From: Pontimicrobium sp. SW4
Lineage (GTDB): Bacteria > Bacteroidota > Bacteroidia > Flavobacteriales > Flavobacteriaceae
Assembly: GCF_039954625.1 (NCBI RefSeq)
Contig: NZ_CP157199.1
Coordinates: forward strand, 1,426,001 to 1,490,000
Direction: 5' to 3'
Length of the DNA stretch: 64,000 nucleotides
Below the pieces are notes generated by a model. It was not told the DNA's origin and did not search any database. It was given only the letters and a program-made list of their open reading frames with translations. The stretch's first letter is position 1; every line of letters begins with the position of its first letter. The position numbers were made by a program, and so were the translations under genes. This document shows, one piece after another, positions 33,341-43,334 of this stretch.

Positions 33341-35995
33341 TTAAAACAACGTAATCTGCCCTTCATCATCAATATCAAGGCCTTTTGATGCTTCACCATT
33401 GCTAGATGGTTTTATATTGGAATCACCTTCTTTTATATCATTATCGATAACCTCTTCATCTACGACCTCTATGTCATCTGCAGGAATATCCTCTGGTGCT
33501 TCATAAGGTAAAGAATCTAATAAATTAATTTGATTTATCTTATCTTTAGTTAATTGATTTCCAAGTGCATTAATTCCTTTTATTGCAATAAATTCTTCAA
33601 GATTTATTTCTAAATTATCTTTTCTGTCCTTACCTCTTTCTTTAGCAAATACTACTTCAGCCATTGGTCTCCAATCGGTAGATACTATCTCTAATTGTGA
33701 ATTATCATTTTCGGTGATAAAACTTTCAATTTTATTCTCATTTTCTACTAAGAATCGCTTTACATAGTAACGCTCTTTGTCACCATCATAATAGATAACA
33801 GAAATTGGCTTCTTAGGAATCCATTTTTCCATCACGATCATATCACTATCAAAACGAGCAGTAATTTCTGGCATAATTGTTTTTACTAATCCTGCTTGCG
33901 TGATGACAAGTATTCTATCCTCACCTCTAAATTCACCAACAAGTTCACCTCTGCCATCGACATTTAAACGTTGTATAGTATCGTCAAACCATATTTTTCG
34001 TGGTTTTAAGGTGCTAACGCCTTTCTCTTTAAGTTCAATACGTTTTACTGTATATTTTGTAACTAGATTCCCTTTAGAAGCACGTCCTTTAATAATAATA
34101 TCAGCAAAATCAATATCCCATTTAAGTTTCTTGATACTTCCCGCTTGTCTCAACATCACAGTTACTACTTCAGCTTCACCATTTGGATTTGCAGAAAAAT
34201 AATGCACTATTGAGTTGCTACTTCCATTTGTTAAATCATACTCTCTATCTCTAGTTATAGAAGTTACTGCAAAACGTTTAATATACGATGGGCCTCCTTT
34301 ACCATCACGATAAATTAAATTGTATATAGTACGTTTGTCTTTTTTCTTAAATACAGCTACATGTATGATGTTTTTACCCACAAAGGTTTTTGCGTCTACC
34401 TTTGTAATCATCATTTTACCATCATTAGTAAATACAATGATATCATCTATATCACTACAATCACATACATATTCATCACGACGCAAGGATGTACCAATAA
34501 AACCCTCTTCCCTATTCACATAAAGCTTCGTATTCCTAATAACTACTTTTGTGGCATCTACGTCATCAAATACACGAATTTCTGTTTTACGTTCTCTACC
34601 TTTACCGTATTCCTTTTTTAATCTGGTAAAATAGGCAATAGCATAATCAATTAAATTTGCTAAATGATGTTTCACCTCTGCAATTTGATCTTCAAGAGCG
34701 TCAATTTTTTGTTGCGCTTTATCAATATCGAATTTTGATATACGCTTGATTCTAATCTCTGTTAATCTAGCAATATCTTCATCGGTAACAGCTCTTTTTA
34801 AATGTTTTATATGTGGCTGAAGCCCTTTGTCTATTGCTCTAATAACGCCTTCCCAAGTTTCCTCTTCTTCAATATCACGGTATATTCTATTTTCAATAAA
34901 TATGCGTTCTAAGGACGCGAAATGCCATTGTTCTTCAAACTCACCGAGTTTTATTTCTAGCTCTTGTTTTAATAACTGGACTGTATTGTCAGTCGAGCGA
35001 CGTAACATTTCAGTAACACCAACAAAAAATGGCTTATTGTCTTCAATAACACAACCTAAAGGCGAAATTGAGGTTTCACAATTTGTAAAAGCATATAAAG
35101 CATCAATTGTTTTATCTGGAGAAATCCCTGAAGGCAAATGCACTAATATTTCAACATCAGCAGCAGTATTGTCTTCAATCTTTTTAATCTTGATTTTTCC
35201 TTTATCATTCGCCTTTAAAATAGAATCTATTAAAGATGAGGTATTTGTTCCAAAAGGAATTTCGGTAATCACTAATGTGTTTTTATCGTATTGCGAAATC
35301 TTCGCTCTAACACGTACTTTTCCTCCTCTTAAACCATCATTATAATTAGTGAAATCGGCTATTCCAGCTGTTGGAAAATCTGGTAATATAGTAAATCGTT
35401 TTCCTTGAAGGTGCTTTACTGAAGCATCGATCAATTCTATAAAATTATGTGGTAAAATTTTGGTCGACAACCCAACTGCAATTCCTTCTCCTCCTTGAGC
35501 TAAAAGCAATGGGAACATCACAGGAAGGTTAACAGGCTCTTTACGCCTACCATCATATGAAGCCTGCCATTCTGTGATTTTAGGATTGTAAACAACGTCT
35601 AAAGCAAATTTTGATAATCGTGCTTCGATATAACGTGATGCAGCAGCCCTATCTCCTGTTAGAATATTTCCCCAATTTCCTTGAGTGTCTATTAATAAAT
35701 CTTTCTGACCAATTTGAACCATAGCATCGGCAATACTAGCATCACCATGAGGATGATATTGCATGGTATGACCAACGATGTTTGCTACTTTATTATAACG
35801 ACCATCATCCAAATCTTTCATGGAGTGCATAATACGTCGCTGTACAGGTTTAAAACCATCTTCAATGGCAGGAACTGCACGTTCTAGTATAACATACGAT
35901 GCATAGTCCAAAAACCAATCTTTGTACATTCCTGTAACTTTGGTAATGGTTTCTTGGTTGTCCTCTGGTATATTATTTAAGTTGTCTTCTATCAT
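33341..35995 (-). CDS. parC: DNA topoisomerase IV subunit A
   Basis: The protein has 884 residues. The N-terminal breakage-reunion domain includes VQRRIMHSM, QYHPHGDASIADAM and the catalytic tyrosine in RAAASRYIEARL. It continues through a coiled-coil gate (about 420-460) into a C-terminal region of repeated beta-strand blades, where one segment reads ILVITQAGLVKTI. The acidic tail (EDIPADDIEVVDEE) is typical of Bacteroidota ParC. It starts two bases after parE ends, so the two subunits are co-translated. It decatenates daughter chromosomes with ParE. Confidence 0.95.
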   Translation of the reverse strand: MIEDNLNNIPEDNQETITKVTGMYKDWFLDYASYVILERAVPAIEDGFKPVQRRIMHSMKDLDDGRYNKVANIVGHTMQYHPHGDASIADAMVQIGQKDLLIDTQGNWGNILTGDRAAASRYIEARLSKFALDVVYNPKITEWQASYDGRRKEPVNLPVMFPLLLAQGGEGIAVGLSTKILPHNFIELIDASVKHLQGKRFTILPDFPTAGIADFTNYNDGLRGGKVRVRAKISQYDKNTLVITEIPFGTNTSSLIDSILKANDKGKIKIKKIEDNTAADVEILVHLPSGISPDKTIDALYAFTNCETSISPLGCVIEDNKPFFVGVTEMLRRSTDNTVQLLKQELEIKLGEFEEQWHFASLERIFIENRIYRDIEEEETWEGVIRAIDKGLQPHIKHLKRAVTDEDIARLTEIRIKRISKFDIDKAQQKIDALEDQIAEVKHHLANLIDYAIAYFTRLKKEYGKGRERKTEIRVFDDVDATKVVIRNTKLYVNREEGFIGTSLRRDEYVCDCSDIDDIIVFTNDGKMMITKVDAKTFVGKNIIHVAVFKKKDKRTIYNLIYRDGKGGPSYIKRFAVTSITRDREYDLTNGSSNSIVHYFSANPNGEAEVVTVMLRQAGSIKKLKWDIDFADIIIKGRASKGNLVTKYTVKRIELKEKGVSTLKPRKIWFDDTIQRLNVDGRGELVGEFRGEDRILVITQAGLVKTIMPEITARFDSDMIVMEKWIPKKPISVIYYDGDKERYYVKRFLVENENKIESFITENDNSQLEIVSTDWRPMAEVVFAKERGKDRKDNLEINLEEFIAIKGINALGNQLTKDKINQINLLDSLPYEAPEDIPADDIEVVDEEVIDNDIKEGDSNIKPSSNGEASKGLDIDDEGQITLF

Positions 35996-35997
35996 TT

Positions 35998-37857
35998 TTA
36001 ATTTTCTTCCTCAACTAAATCTAGCTCAACTTTTAAATTATTGATAATAAATTCCTGTCTTGTTGGTGTGTTTTTTCCCATATAAAAAGAGAGTAATTCT
36101 TCTATTGACATTTCTTTATCTAACATAACAGGATCTAAACGTATATCTTCACCAATAAAATGCACAAACTCGTCAGGCGATATTTCTCCCAAACCTTTAA
36201 ATCGTGTAATCTCAGGTTTTGGCTTTAGTTTTTCAATTGCCTCTCTTCTCTCTTCTTCAGAATAACAATAAACAGTTTCTTTTTTATTTCTAACCCTAAA
36301 TAATGGCGTTTGTAAAATGTACAAATGACCTTCTTTGATTACTTCAGGAAAAAATTGAAGGAAGAATGTAATTAATAACAACCTAATATGCATACCATCA
36401 ACATCAGCATCTGTTGCTATTACGACATTGTTATAACGTAAATCTTCTAAAGATTCTTCTATATTTAAAGCAGCTTGAAGTAAGTTAAATTCTTCATTTT
36501 CATAGACAATTTTCTTGCTTAGTCCATAGCAATTTAAAGGCTTTCCTTTTAAGCTAAAAACTGCTTGCGTATTCACATCTCGCGATTTTGTAATACTTCC
36601 AGAAGCTGAATCTCCCTCAGTAATAAACAAAGTCGTTTCAAGGTTACGCTCGTTTTTAGTGTCTCCAAAGTGTACACGACAATCTCTCAGTTTTTTATTG
36701 TGTAGACTCGCTTTCTTAGCTCTATCTTTTGCTAACTTTCTAATACCCGATAATTCTTTACGCTCACGTTCGGCTTGGAGAATTTTTCGTTGAATTTTTT
36801 CAGCTATATCAGGATTTTTATGCAAGAAATTATCAAGCTGCGTTTTTAAGAAATCATTAATATAGGTTCTAACTGTTGGAAGATCACCTCCCATATCAGT
36901 CGATCCTAATTTTGTTTTTGTTTGACTTTCAAAAACAGGTTCCATCACTTTTATAGAAACTGCTGAAACCACCGATTTTCTAATATCTGACGCTTCGTAA
37001 TTTTTCCCATAAAACTCTCTAATGGTTTTAACCAAAGCCTCTCTAAAAGCCGATAAATGCGTACCTCCTTGAGTTGTATTTTGACCATTAACAAACGAAT
37101 GATACTCCTCACTATATTGCGTTTTACTATGCGTTAAAGCAACTTCAATATCATTTCCCCGTAAATGAATAATTGGATATAATCTATCAGACTCATTTAT
37201 GTTGTCGCTTAATAAATCTTTAAGACCATTTTCACTGTAAAATTTTTCACCATTAAAAACAATGGTTAATCCTGGGTTTAAGTACACATAGTTTTTGAGC
37301 ATTTTTGCCACATACTCATTTCTGTACTTATAATTTTTAAATATAACTTCGTCAGGAATAAAAGACACTTTTGTTCCTTTTCTACGTGATGTATCTTCCA
37401 GTAAATCTTGATTGGTTAGATTCCCTTGTTCAAACTCGGCAGAAGCAGATTTTCCTTCACGTGTAGATTCTACTCTAAAATAGGTAGAAAGCGCATTTAC
37501 AGCCTTTGTACCCACCCCATTTAGTCCAACAGATTTCTTAAATGCCTTGGAGTCATACTTTCCACCTGTATTCATTTTAGAAACTACATCAACAACTTTT
37601 CCTAATGGAATACCTCGACCATAATCTCTCACAATCACTTTGTTACCTTGAATGGAAATCTCAATAGTTTTTCCAGCTCCCATAACATATTCATCAATAG
37701 AATTATCGAGAACTTCTTTTACAAGAATATATATACCATCATCTGGCGAAGACCCATCACCAAGTTTACCAATATACATCCCTGGACGCATTCGGATGTG
37801 CTCTTTCCAGTCGAGCGAACGTATATTATCTTCGGTATATTTGGTTTCTTGAGACAT
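35998..37857 (-). CDS. parE: DNA topoisomerase IV subunit B
   Basis: This is a 619-residue GHKL ATPase subunit. The Bergerat fold is marked by [14 protein letters not shown] (catalytic Glu and Mg-binding Asn), GRGIPLG and [14 protein letters not shown]. The TOPRIM domain has [12 protein letters not shown] and [10 protein letters not shown]. The C-terminal GRFKGLG-like segment reads [14 protein letters not shown]. Adjacency to parC and the ParE-like length (shorter than most GyrB) make topoisomerase IV the best call. It transcribes away from ychF. Confidence 0.95.
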   Translation of the reverse strand: MSQETKYTEDNIRSLDWKEHIRMRPGMYIGKLGDGSSPDDGIYILVKEVLDNSIDEYVMGAGKTIEISIQGNKVIVRDYGRGIPLGKVVDVVSKMNTGGKYDSKAFKKSVGLNGVGTKAVNALSTYFRVESTREGKSASAEFEQGNLTNQDLLEDTSRRKGTKVSFIPDEVIFKNYKYRNEYVAKMLKNYVYLNPGLTIVFNGEKFYSENGLKDLLSDNINESDRLYPIIHLRGNDIEVALTHSKTQYSEEYHSFVNGQNTTQGGTHLSAFREALVKTIREFYGKNYEASDIRKSVVSAVSIKVMEPVFESQTKTKLGSTDMGGDLPTVRTYINDFLKTQLDNFLHKNPDIAEKIQRKILQAERERKELSGIRKLAKDRAKKASLHNKKLRDCRVHFGDTKNERNLETTLFITEGDSASGSITKSRDVNTQAVFSLKGKPLNCYGLSKKIVYENEEFNLLQAALNIEESLEDLRYNNVVIATDADVDGMHIRLLLITFFLQFFPEVIKEGHLYILQTPLFRVRNKKETVYCYSEEERREAIEKLKPKPEITRFKGLGEISPDEFVHFIGEDIRLDPVMLDKEMSIEELLSFYMGKNTPTRQEFIINNLKVELDLVEEEN

Positions 37858-37937
37858 AAATTTGTTGAGAAATTTGACAGGCTGCTAATATAACACAACA
37901 CTATAAAAAATGAAACAATGAAGTTACAAAGTAATTA

Positions 37938-37972
37938 ACAAAAAACAGCCAATATTGTTGAGAACATTGGCT
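37938..37972 (-). terminator. Hairpin terminator after ychF
   Basis: On the minus strand AGCCAAT (37972-37966) pairs with ATTGGCT (37953-37947) around a 12-nt loop and is followed by GTTTTTTG. It separates ychF from parE. Confidence 0.65.
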
Positions 37973-37999
37973 AATTCAGTTTATTTTATAAATACAGTT

Positions 38000-39094
38000 C
38001 TAAACATTAAACAAGAAATGCATTACATCACCATCTTTAACCACATAATTTTTTCCTTCAACACGCATTTTTCCAGCTTCTTTTACTTTTGCTTCACTTC
38101 CATAAGACACATAATCGTCATAGCTTATAACTTCGGCTCTAATAAAACCTTTTTCAAAGTCTGTATGAATTACTCCTGCTGCTTGAGGAGCCGTAGCACC
38201 AATATCTATAGTCCAAGCACGAACCTCCTTAACTCCAGCAGTGAAATATGTTTGTTGGTTTAATAGCTTGTATGCAGAACGGATTAACTTGGAAGATCCA
38301 GGCTCATCTAATCCTATATCATCCAAAAACATTTGACGTTCTTCGTAATCATCTAATTCATTAATATCTGCTTCAGTACCAACAGCAAGGACTAAAACTT
38401 CTGCGTTTTCATCTTTTACAGCTTCTTTTATTTGATCTACATAGGCATTTCCAGAAACAGCAGCTTTTTCATCAACATTACATACATACATTACTGGCTT
38501 ATCTGTAATAAACTGTAAGGGTTTTACGTAAGTTAGATAATCATCTTCACTAAAATTCAAAGCTCTAATAGATGTTCCTGCCTCTAAACCACTTTTTATA
38601 GCTAATAAAACAGCTTCTTCTTTTTGAGCATCTTTATTTCCAGTTTTTGCTGCACGCTTAACTTTGTCCAACTTCTTTTCGGTAGTTTCTAAATCTTTTA
38701 ATTGCAATTCGAAATCTATAGTTTCCTTGTCTCTAATTGGGTTTATGTTTCCATCTACATGCACAATGTTATCGTTATCAAAGCAACGCACAACATGTAA
38801 AATCGCATCTGTTTCCCTAATATTTGCAAGAAATTGATTTCCTAACCCTTCTCCTTTACTTGCACCTTTCACCAAACCTGCTATATCAACAATCTCTACA
38901 GTTGCTGGTAAAACACGTTCTGGATTCACTAGTTCTTCTAACTTTTTTAGTCTAGGATCTGGAACATTAACAACACCAATATTTGGTTCGATAGTGCAAA
39001 AGGGAAAATTAGCACTTTGCGCTTTTGCATTGGATAGACAATTAAACAATGTTGATTTTCCAACATTTGGTAACCCTACGATTCCAGCTTTCAT
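38000..39094 (-). CDS. ychF: Redox-regulated ATPase YchF
   Basis: This is a 364-residue Obg-family P-loop protein that prefers ATP. P-loop is [12 protein letters not shown] (near the N-terminus), G3 is [10 protein letters not shown], and the usual NKxD motif is replaced by NVDE, the ATP-selecting form. A coiled-coil insertion (about 130-180) and a C-terminal TGS domain (about 275-360, ending in [14 protein letters not shown]) complete the family architecture. It is monocistronic, bounded by a terminator downstream and a TACATTTG -7 element upstream. Confidence 0.96.
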   Translation of the reverse strand: MKAGIVGLPNVGKSTLFNCLSNAKAQSANFPFCTIEPNIGVVNVPDPRLKKLEELVNPERVLPATVEIVDIAGLVKGASKGEGLGNQFLANIRETDAILHVVRCFDNDNIVHVDGNINPIRDKETIDFELQLKDLETTEKKLDKVKRAAKTGNKDAQKEEAVLLAIKSGLEAGTSIRALNFSEDDYLTYVKPLQFITDKPVMYVCNVDEKAAVSGNAYVDQIKEAVKDENAEVLVLAVGTEADINELDDYEERQMFLDDIGLDEPGSSKLIRSAYKLLNQQTYFTAGVKEVRAWTIDIGATAPQAAGVIHTDFEKGFIRAEVISYDDYVSYGSEAKVKEAGKMRVEGKNYVVKDGDVMHFLFNV

Positions 39095-39113
39095 ATATTT
39101 AATTTTGAGGTCG

Positions 39114-39121
39114 CAAATGTA
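39114..39121 (-). promoter_or_regulatory. -7 element TACATTTG of ychF
   Basis: A minus-strand TAnnTTTG match 19 bp before the ychF ATG at 39094. No TTG is seen at the -33 spacing. Confidence 0.5.
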
Positions 39122-39203
39122 ACTATTTTAACAAGAATTTTAAATACTAAACGTTACAAATACGTAATTTAATCGTCTACTTTATAAAACCATCAATCCT
39201 TAC

Positions 39204-40682
39204 ATGAAAACTTATCTTTCAATTATTGCTGTATTATTTGTTAATCTTATTATTGCTCAAAGTTTAACGGCTAAAGTTATTGATGCTAACAATAACCCTA
39301 TTCCGTTTGCGACAGTCCAAACTGCTGAAAATTCTGGTGTCATAACTAATGAAGAAGGTGTTTTTACAATTAACCTTGAGGATGTCACTTCCAATGAAAT
39401 TACTTTTAGTTGTTTAGGATTTGCGTCACGAACTATTTCCATTGAATCTATTAAAAACAATGGTAATACTATTGTTTTGGAAGAGTATATTGACGAACTA
39501 GGAAAAGTGTTTTTAAGCACTACAACACCTAATGCAGACGATATCATACAGAAGGTAAACAATAACCTTTCAAAAAATTATAGCAATGAGAATCAAACAA
39601 TTCAATTTTTTCATCGCAATACAGCTTATGCAGATTTTGATAGATTTGAAGCAAAAATAACAAAGGCTTCTGGTATGAGAAGAAAGCAGCATCAAGGCTT
39701 TAATAAAAGTTTGGACTCCTTAACAAAAACCATTGTTAACAGTAACACAATGTATTTTCAAGATTACTTGGGTGATTTAATGATAAAGAACAGAAAAGAA
39801 GCTAAATTAAAAATACATAAGGCTACAAGTTTAGTAGACAACAGTAAGAATTTCTCATTAGATAATGTGCAAACTAAAGCACAAGATTTAATTTTAAGAT
39901 ATTTGGATACTACCCTTACTTATAAATTAAAAACTGGAATTATTAAAGTTGAAGATTCTATGTCCTTAAAATCAAACAATGATAAAAATAAGGATAAAGA
40001 GAACATATATGATGTAAAAAACCTGAAAGGCGAAACTCATGGTTTATTGCATGATGCGCAAACGTATAATGATTCATTTTTAAAGAAGATTATAAACCCA
40101 GAATCATACAACTATGAGTTTATTAATGTTACTAGTTTTAATAATGAATTAGTCTATATTATTGGGTTTAAACCTAGAAAGGCTAAATCTAAATATGCAG
40201 GAAAACTGTATATAACAGATGAAACTTTTGCTGTTATTAAATTAGATTACGACTTTGGTAAAGGCAAAAGAGGTGAGAAATTCAATTTAAAATTATTACT
40301 AGGCATAAAATATGTAGAAAACATAAATAAAGGCACTATTATCTATCAAAGAAATGCTGATAGCACCTACAGTCCAAAATATATGAATCAAGAAGAAGGA
40401 CGTTACTTTTATGTGAATAGACCAATAAAGTTCATCGAAAACAGTAGAGAAAAGAATAAAGTTAGTTTTAATTTTCTAATTGAAGGGAGTGCCAAATCTA
40501 AAATAGAACTGTTTATCATTAATAAATCACCTTTAAATGCAAGTGAATTTACCTCGTATACTGAGCTTGAAGATGTACCATATCAAAAATTAAAACAGTA
40601 TGACCCTTCTATCTGGAAAGCTTATAATGCTATTGAACCTTTAGAAGAAATGAAACGTTTTAAGAGTAGTGAAGATAATTAA
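39204..40682 (+). CDS. Exported protein with CarbopepD regulatory-like domain
   Basis: This 492-residue protein has a signal peptide ending near LIIAQS. Residues about 19-95 match the CarbopepD_reg_2 pattern: AKVIDANNNPIPFATVQ, ITNEEGVFTINL and FSCLGFAS. The remaining 390 residues are mixed alpha/beta with a run of charged residues (NNDKNKDKENIYD). It has no plug or barrel and so is not a TonB receptor. Similar stand-alone proteins are common in flavobacteria without a known function. It is divergent from ychF and followed by a gene-poor stretch. Confidence 0.8.
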   Translation: MKTYLSIIAVLFVNLIIAQSLTAKVIDANNNPIPFATVQTAENSGVITNEEGVFTINLEDVTSNEITFSCLGFASRTISIESIKNNGNTIVLEEYIDELGKVFLSTTTPNADDIIQKVNNNLSKNYSNENQTIQFFHRNTAYADFDRFEAKITKASGMRRKQHQGFNKSLDSLTKTIVNSNTMYFQDYLGDLMIKNRKEAKLKIHKATSLVDNSKNFSLDNVQTKAQDLILRYLDTTLTYKLKTGIIKVEDSMSLKSNNDKNKDKENIYDVKNLKGETHGLLHDAQTYNDSFLKKIINPESYNYEFINVTSFNNELVYIIGFKPRKAKSKYAGKLYITDETFAVIKLDYDFGKGKRGEKFNLKLLLGIKYVENINKGTIIYQRNADSTYSPKYMNQEEGRYFYVNRPIKFIENSREKNKVSFNFLIEGSAKSKIELFIINKSPLNASEFTSYTELEDVPYQKLKQYDPSIWKAYNAIEPLEEMKRFKSSEDN

Positions 40683-41042
40683 AAATTTTGAACGAATTTT
40701 TGGTTTCGTATAACGGTTTGTGTAAGGAAAGTTCGCAAACAAAGCACTGACCTTTGATTAAGCACTAAAATAGTGTTTTCCTACAGAATTGATTTTTAAA
40801 GCATCAAATTAACAGTTGCGCTTCGCTTTGATTATAAGGCATATGAGTGAGATTTTTTTCTTTTTAGAGCCCAGTGAGTAATCTGCGCAAGCATCTCCAT
40901 ATATGGTAATTGTGTGATTAAGCAACTAAATTAGTGACGATTTAAACAATTTTTCCACACAAATTCCTTTCTATATCTTTTAGCATAAATAGAACAACTT
41001 CTCCAGACATAAAAACTTATAAATACGTTATATTTCTTGGAG
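40683..41042 (+). other. Gene-free AT-rich stretch with patches repeated downstream
   Basis: I see no gene here. Two short patches, TTGATTTTTAAAGCA (40789-40803) and AAGGCATATGAGTGAG (40836-40851), recur in diverged form and in the same order after the DUF2892 gene, at 41396-41410 and 41552-41567. The spacing between patches differs (47 versus 156 bp). This may be the relic of an intergenic repeat family. Confidence 0.35.
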
Positions 41043-41083
41043 AATATAAATATAATATTAGAAAAAAATATTATATTTATATT
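41043..41083. repeat. Perfect 17-bp AT-only inverted repeat
   Basis: AATATAAATATAATATT (41043-41059) and AATATTATATTTATATT (41067-41083) are exact complements around a 7-nt purine loop (41060-41066). Pairing stops sharply at G-G on both outer ends. It lies 27 bp upstream of the DUF2892 ATG. It could be an operator, a cruciform or an mRNA hairpin. It is not a GC-type terminator. Confidence 0.75.
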
Positions 41084-41110
41084 GTCAGGAAAAATTTTGC
41101 ATAAAAAACT

Positions 41111-41332
41111 ATGATAAAATTCAAAAAAAATATGAGTAATTTTGATAGACTTGTAAGGTTTATAGTCTCTGTATTATTATTATCATTGTTTTTTATTGGA
41201 GAAATTAGAGGTGTTTTGGGTGTTCTATTAATTATAGTTTCATTTATGTTTTCTTTTGCTAGCATAACTGCTTTCTGCCCTTTTTACAAAAGCGTTAACT
41301 TTAAAACAAATAAATCAGACGACTACTTTTAA
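41111..41332 (+). CDS. DUF2892-type small membrane protein
   Basis: The protein has 73 residues and two closely spaced membrane segments (about 16-36 and 38-56). The pattern MSNFDRLVRFIVSVLLL, then GVLGVLLIIVSFMFSFASITAFCPFYKS, fits DUF2892, a small membrane domain also found attached to rhodanese-like YgaP. The start may be the ATG at 41111 or the internal ATG at 41132; the family often begins KKNM, which favours the longer form. It stands isolated between two gene-free stretches and has a striking palindrome directly upstream. Confidence 0.75.
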   Translation: MIKFKKNMSNFDRLVRFIVSVLLLSLFFIGEIRGVLGVLLIIVSFMFSFASITAFCPFYKSVNFKTNKSDDYF

Positions 41333-41720
41333 TACCAATTAAAGATCAAAATGAAGCATAGAAAACGATATTGCTTTTTATTTTTTATTGCAGACTTGGT
41401 TTTTAAAGCACAAAATTATGGCATAACGAAAATCAGCCCTCAGTAGCATTTGCATTCTGTTTGGCATTAGTTCGTTTTTTGTTTTTTAAGTATTTTGATT
41501 TGTCGTCAATAAGGACAGTCGTACGTAACAGTTCCTCTTTACTTTGGTCAGAAGGCGTATGAGTAAGGTTTTTTCACTTTTTTAAACCACTTTTTAGGTG
41601 ATGTTTATTCAATTTGTCCTAGCTTTCAAGTGTATAAACTTTTTTAATTGTTTATACACAACATAATACGAAGTTAGTTTTTATTAATATTATCTAAGCA
41701 TTAAACACTAAAACTTATAA
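41333..41720 (+). other. Gene-free stretch with diverged repeat patches
   Basis: There is no supported coding region. It contains TTGGTTTTTAAAGCA (41396-41410) and AAGGCGTATGAGTAAG (41552-41567), diverged copies of patches found before the DUF2892 gene. Near 41631-41662 there is a GTGTATAAAC / GTTTATACAC inverted repeat around a T-rich loop. It may be a decayed intergenic repeat. Confidence 0.35.
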
Positions 41721-41756
41721 ACAAAAAAATCCTAAGCAAAAGCTTAGAATTTTTGT
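41721..41756 (-). terminator. Terminator of the ferredoxin gene
   Basis: On the minus strand CTAAGC-TTTT-GCTTAG forms a hairpin (41732-41747 on the plus strand) followed by GATTTTTTTG. It begins about 25 bp after the ferredoxin stop. Confidence 0.75.
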
Positions 41757-41771
41757 ATAATTAGAAATCGA

Positions 41772-42125
41772 TTAATCTTCTGGATGCATAAAACGTTGTT
41801 TACCTAATAAAACATCTTCAGTTTCAACATTATCTTCATCTGGCACACAACAATCTACAGGACAAACTGCTGCACATTGTGGCTCCTCATGAAAGCCTTT
41901 ACATTCAGTGCATTTATCTGGAACTATATAGTATATTTCATCACTTACTGGCTCTTGAGCTTCATCAGCATCAACTTCTTTTCCATTTGGCAATATTACA
42001 TTCCCCTTTAAGCTGGTGCCATCATTATATCTCCAATCATCAGCACCTTCATATATAGCAGTATTAGGACATTCTGGTTCGCAAGCCCCACAGTTTATAC
42101 ATTCATCTGTAATTATGATTGCCAT
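41772..42125 (-). CDS. 2[4Fe-4S] ferredoxin
   Basis: This is a 117-residue electron carrier. The first cluster motif is [12 protein letters not shown]. The second is the long-spaced type: C-x2-C (CTEC), eight residues, C-x3-C (CAAVCP), typical of Allochromatium-type ferredoxins. I chose the ATG at 42125 (MAIIITDEC) rather than the in-frame ATG at 42194, because a TATTTTTG -7 element lies at 42164-42171, inside the longer version, and because family members start at MAI. It is divergent from the acyl-CoA reductase gene, a neighbourhood I recall as common in Bacteroidota, so it may supply its electrons. Confidence 0.93.
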   Translation of the reverse strand: MAIIITDECINCGACEPECPNTAIYEGADDWRYNDGTSLKGNVILPNGKEVDADEAQEPVSDEIYYIVPDKCTECKGFHEEPQCAAVCPVDCCVPDEDNVETEDVLLGKQRFMHPED

Positions 42126-42149
42126 AACAATTTTTCTTTTTAGTTTGCT

Positions 42150-42157
42150 TAAATTTG
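42150..42157 (+). promoter_or_regulatory. -7 element TAAATTTG of the acyl-CoA reductase gene
   Basis: A perfect TAnnTTTG match 45 bp before the ATG at 42203. It shares the palindrome TTTGCAGCTGCAAA (42154-42167) with the divergent ferredoxin promoter. Confidence 0.5.
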
Positions 42158-42163
42158 CAGCTG

Positions 42164-42194
42164 CAAAAATAAAGCCAAAACAATTCATAACCAA
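42164..42194 (-). promoter_or_regulatory. Promoter of the ferredoxin gene
   Basis: On the minus strand, TTG (42194-42192), a 20-bp spacer and TATTTTTG (42171-42164) give a good Bacteroidota promoter. The start codon at 42125 is 38 bp further on. Confidence 0.6.
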
Positions 42195-42202
42195 ACGTTA
42201 TA

Positions 42203-43261
42203 ATGAATTTAGAACAAAGAATAAATGCCTTTACCGAATTAGGTGTATTCCTTAGTCAATTCTCTAAAGAAAAAATTGAAAAAGCAAAAAATGCTAAGCA
42301 TAATGATTTGTTTTTTGATGGGTTTAAACATCAAATCAAATTAGCAAATGAACATAATGGATGGTTTACAAACGATAATATTTTATTTGCAATTGAAGGA
42401 TGGTCTAAGTCATTATTAAACAGCAACATTAAGCAATGGTTAGAAAACTATAACTTTAATAATTGTAAAAACAAAAATGTTGCCATAATTATGGCTGGAA
42501 ACATTCCTCTAGTTGGATTTCATGACTTTATTTCTGTATTAATATCAGGCCACAATGTTTTGGTAAAACAATCGTCAAACGACAAACATTTATTGCCCTT
42601 TTTGGCAAAGTATTTAGAGTATGTTGAGCCAAATTTTAAGAATAAAATAACATTTACAGAAGAGAAACTAGAAGGGTTTGATGCAGTAATTGCAACTGGA
42701 AGTGATAACACTGCTAGATATTTTGAATACTATTTTAAAGATAAACCATCAATTATTCGAAAAAACAGAAACTCAGTAGCAGTTTTAAAAGGTAATGAAA
42801 CTAAAGAGCAGCTAGAAAAGTTATCTGAAGACATTTTTAGATATTATGGTTTGGGCTGTCGCAATGTATCTAAACTATTTGTGCCAAAGAACTATGATTT
42901 CAAAGACTTTTTTGAAGCAATATATAAATGGCATCCAATAATAAATCAAGCGAAGTACGCCAACAATTATGACTACAACAAAGCAGTATACTTAATGAGT
43001 GAGTTTGATATGCTTGAAAACGGATTTTTAATGATTAAGGAAGACTTAAGCTACTCCTCACCTATTGCAACCTTGTTTTATGAGTACTACGACACAGAAA
43101 CAACTTTAAAGAACAAACTAATATCAGATAAAGGAAAAATTCAATGTGTTGTATCTAATAGTTTTATTGATGATGAAATTAATTTTGGAAAAACTCAAAA
43201 TCCAGAATTATGGGATTATGCAGATAACATAGACACAATTGCTTTTTTGTTAAATATTTAA
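42203..43261 (+). CDS. LuxC-like acyl-CoA reductase
   Basis: The protein has 352 residues with the pattern of LuxC/acyl-CoA reductases, which belong to the aldehyde dehydrogenase superfamily. VAIIMAGNIPLVGFHDFISVL, GHNVLVKQSSNDKHLLPFL, GFDAVIATGSDNTARYFEYYF and YGLGCRNVSKLFVP (the last holding the likely catalytic Cys) are in family order. It should reduce an acyl-CoA to aldehyde with NAD(P)H. No luciferase genes are present, so bioluminescence is not implied. It shares a promoter region with ferredoxin and precedes serC. Confidence 0.88.
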   Translation: MNLEQRINAFTELGVFLSQFSKEKIEKAKNAKHNDLFFDGFKHQIKLANEHNGWFTNDNILFAIEGWSKSLLNSNIKQWLENYNFNNCKNKNVAIIMAGNIPLVGFHDFISVLISGHNVLVKQSSNDKHLLPFLAKYLEYVEPNFKNKITFTEEKLEGFDAVIATGSDNTARYFEYYFKDKPSIIRKNRNSVAVLKGNETKEQLEKLSEDIFRYYGLGCRNVSKLFVPKNYDFKDFFEAIYKWHPIINQAKYANNYDYNKAVYLMSEFDMLENGFLMIKEDLSYSSPIATLFYEYYDTETTLKNKLISDKGKIQCVVSNSFIDDEINFGKTQNPELWDYADNIDTIAFLLNI

Positions 43262-43334
43262 TATAAAATTTATCAATTTCTTACCAAATAATATATAATA
43301 AATTTAGACCTTTAATGCAGTAAAAAATATACCA

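Noticed and set aside
34827-35345. 172-codon plus-strand open frame inside parC
   Set aside because: It lies wholly antisense to a well-conserved gene and has no promoter or family resemblance; shadow frame.
42203-43261. LuxC-like gene considered as a bioluminescence locus
   Set aside because: No luxA, luxB, luxD or luxE homologues are nearby; the neighbours are ferredoxin and serine synthesis genes.
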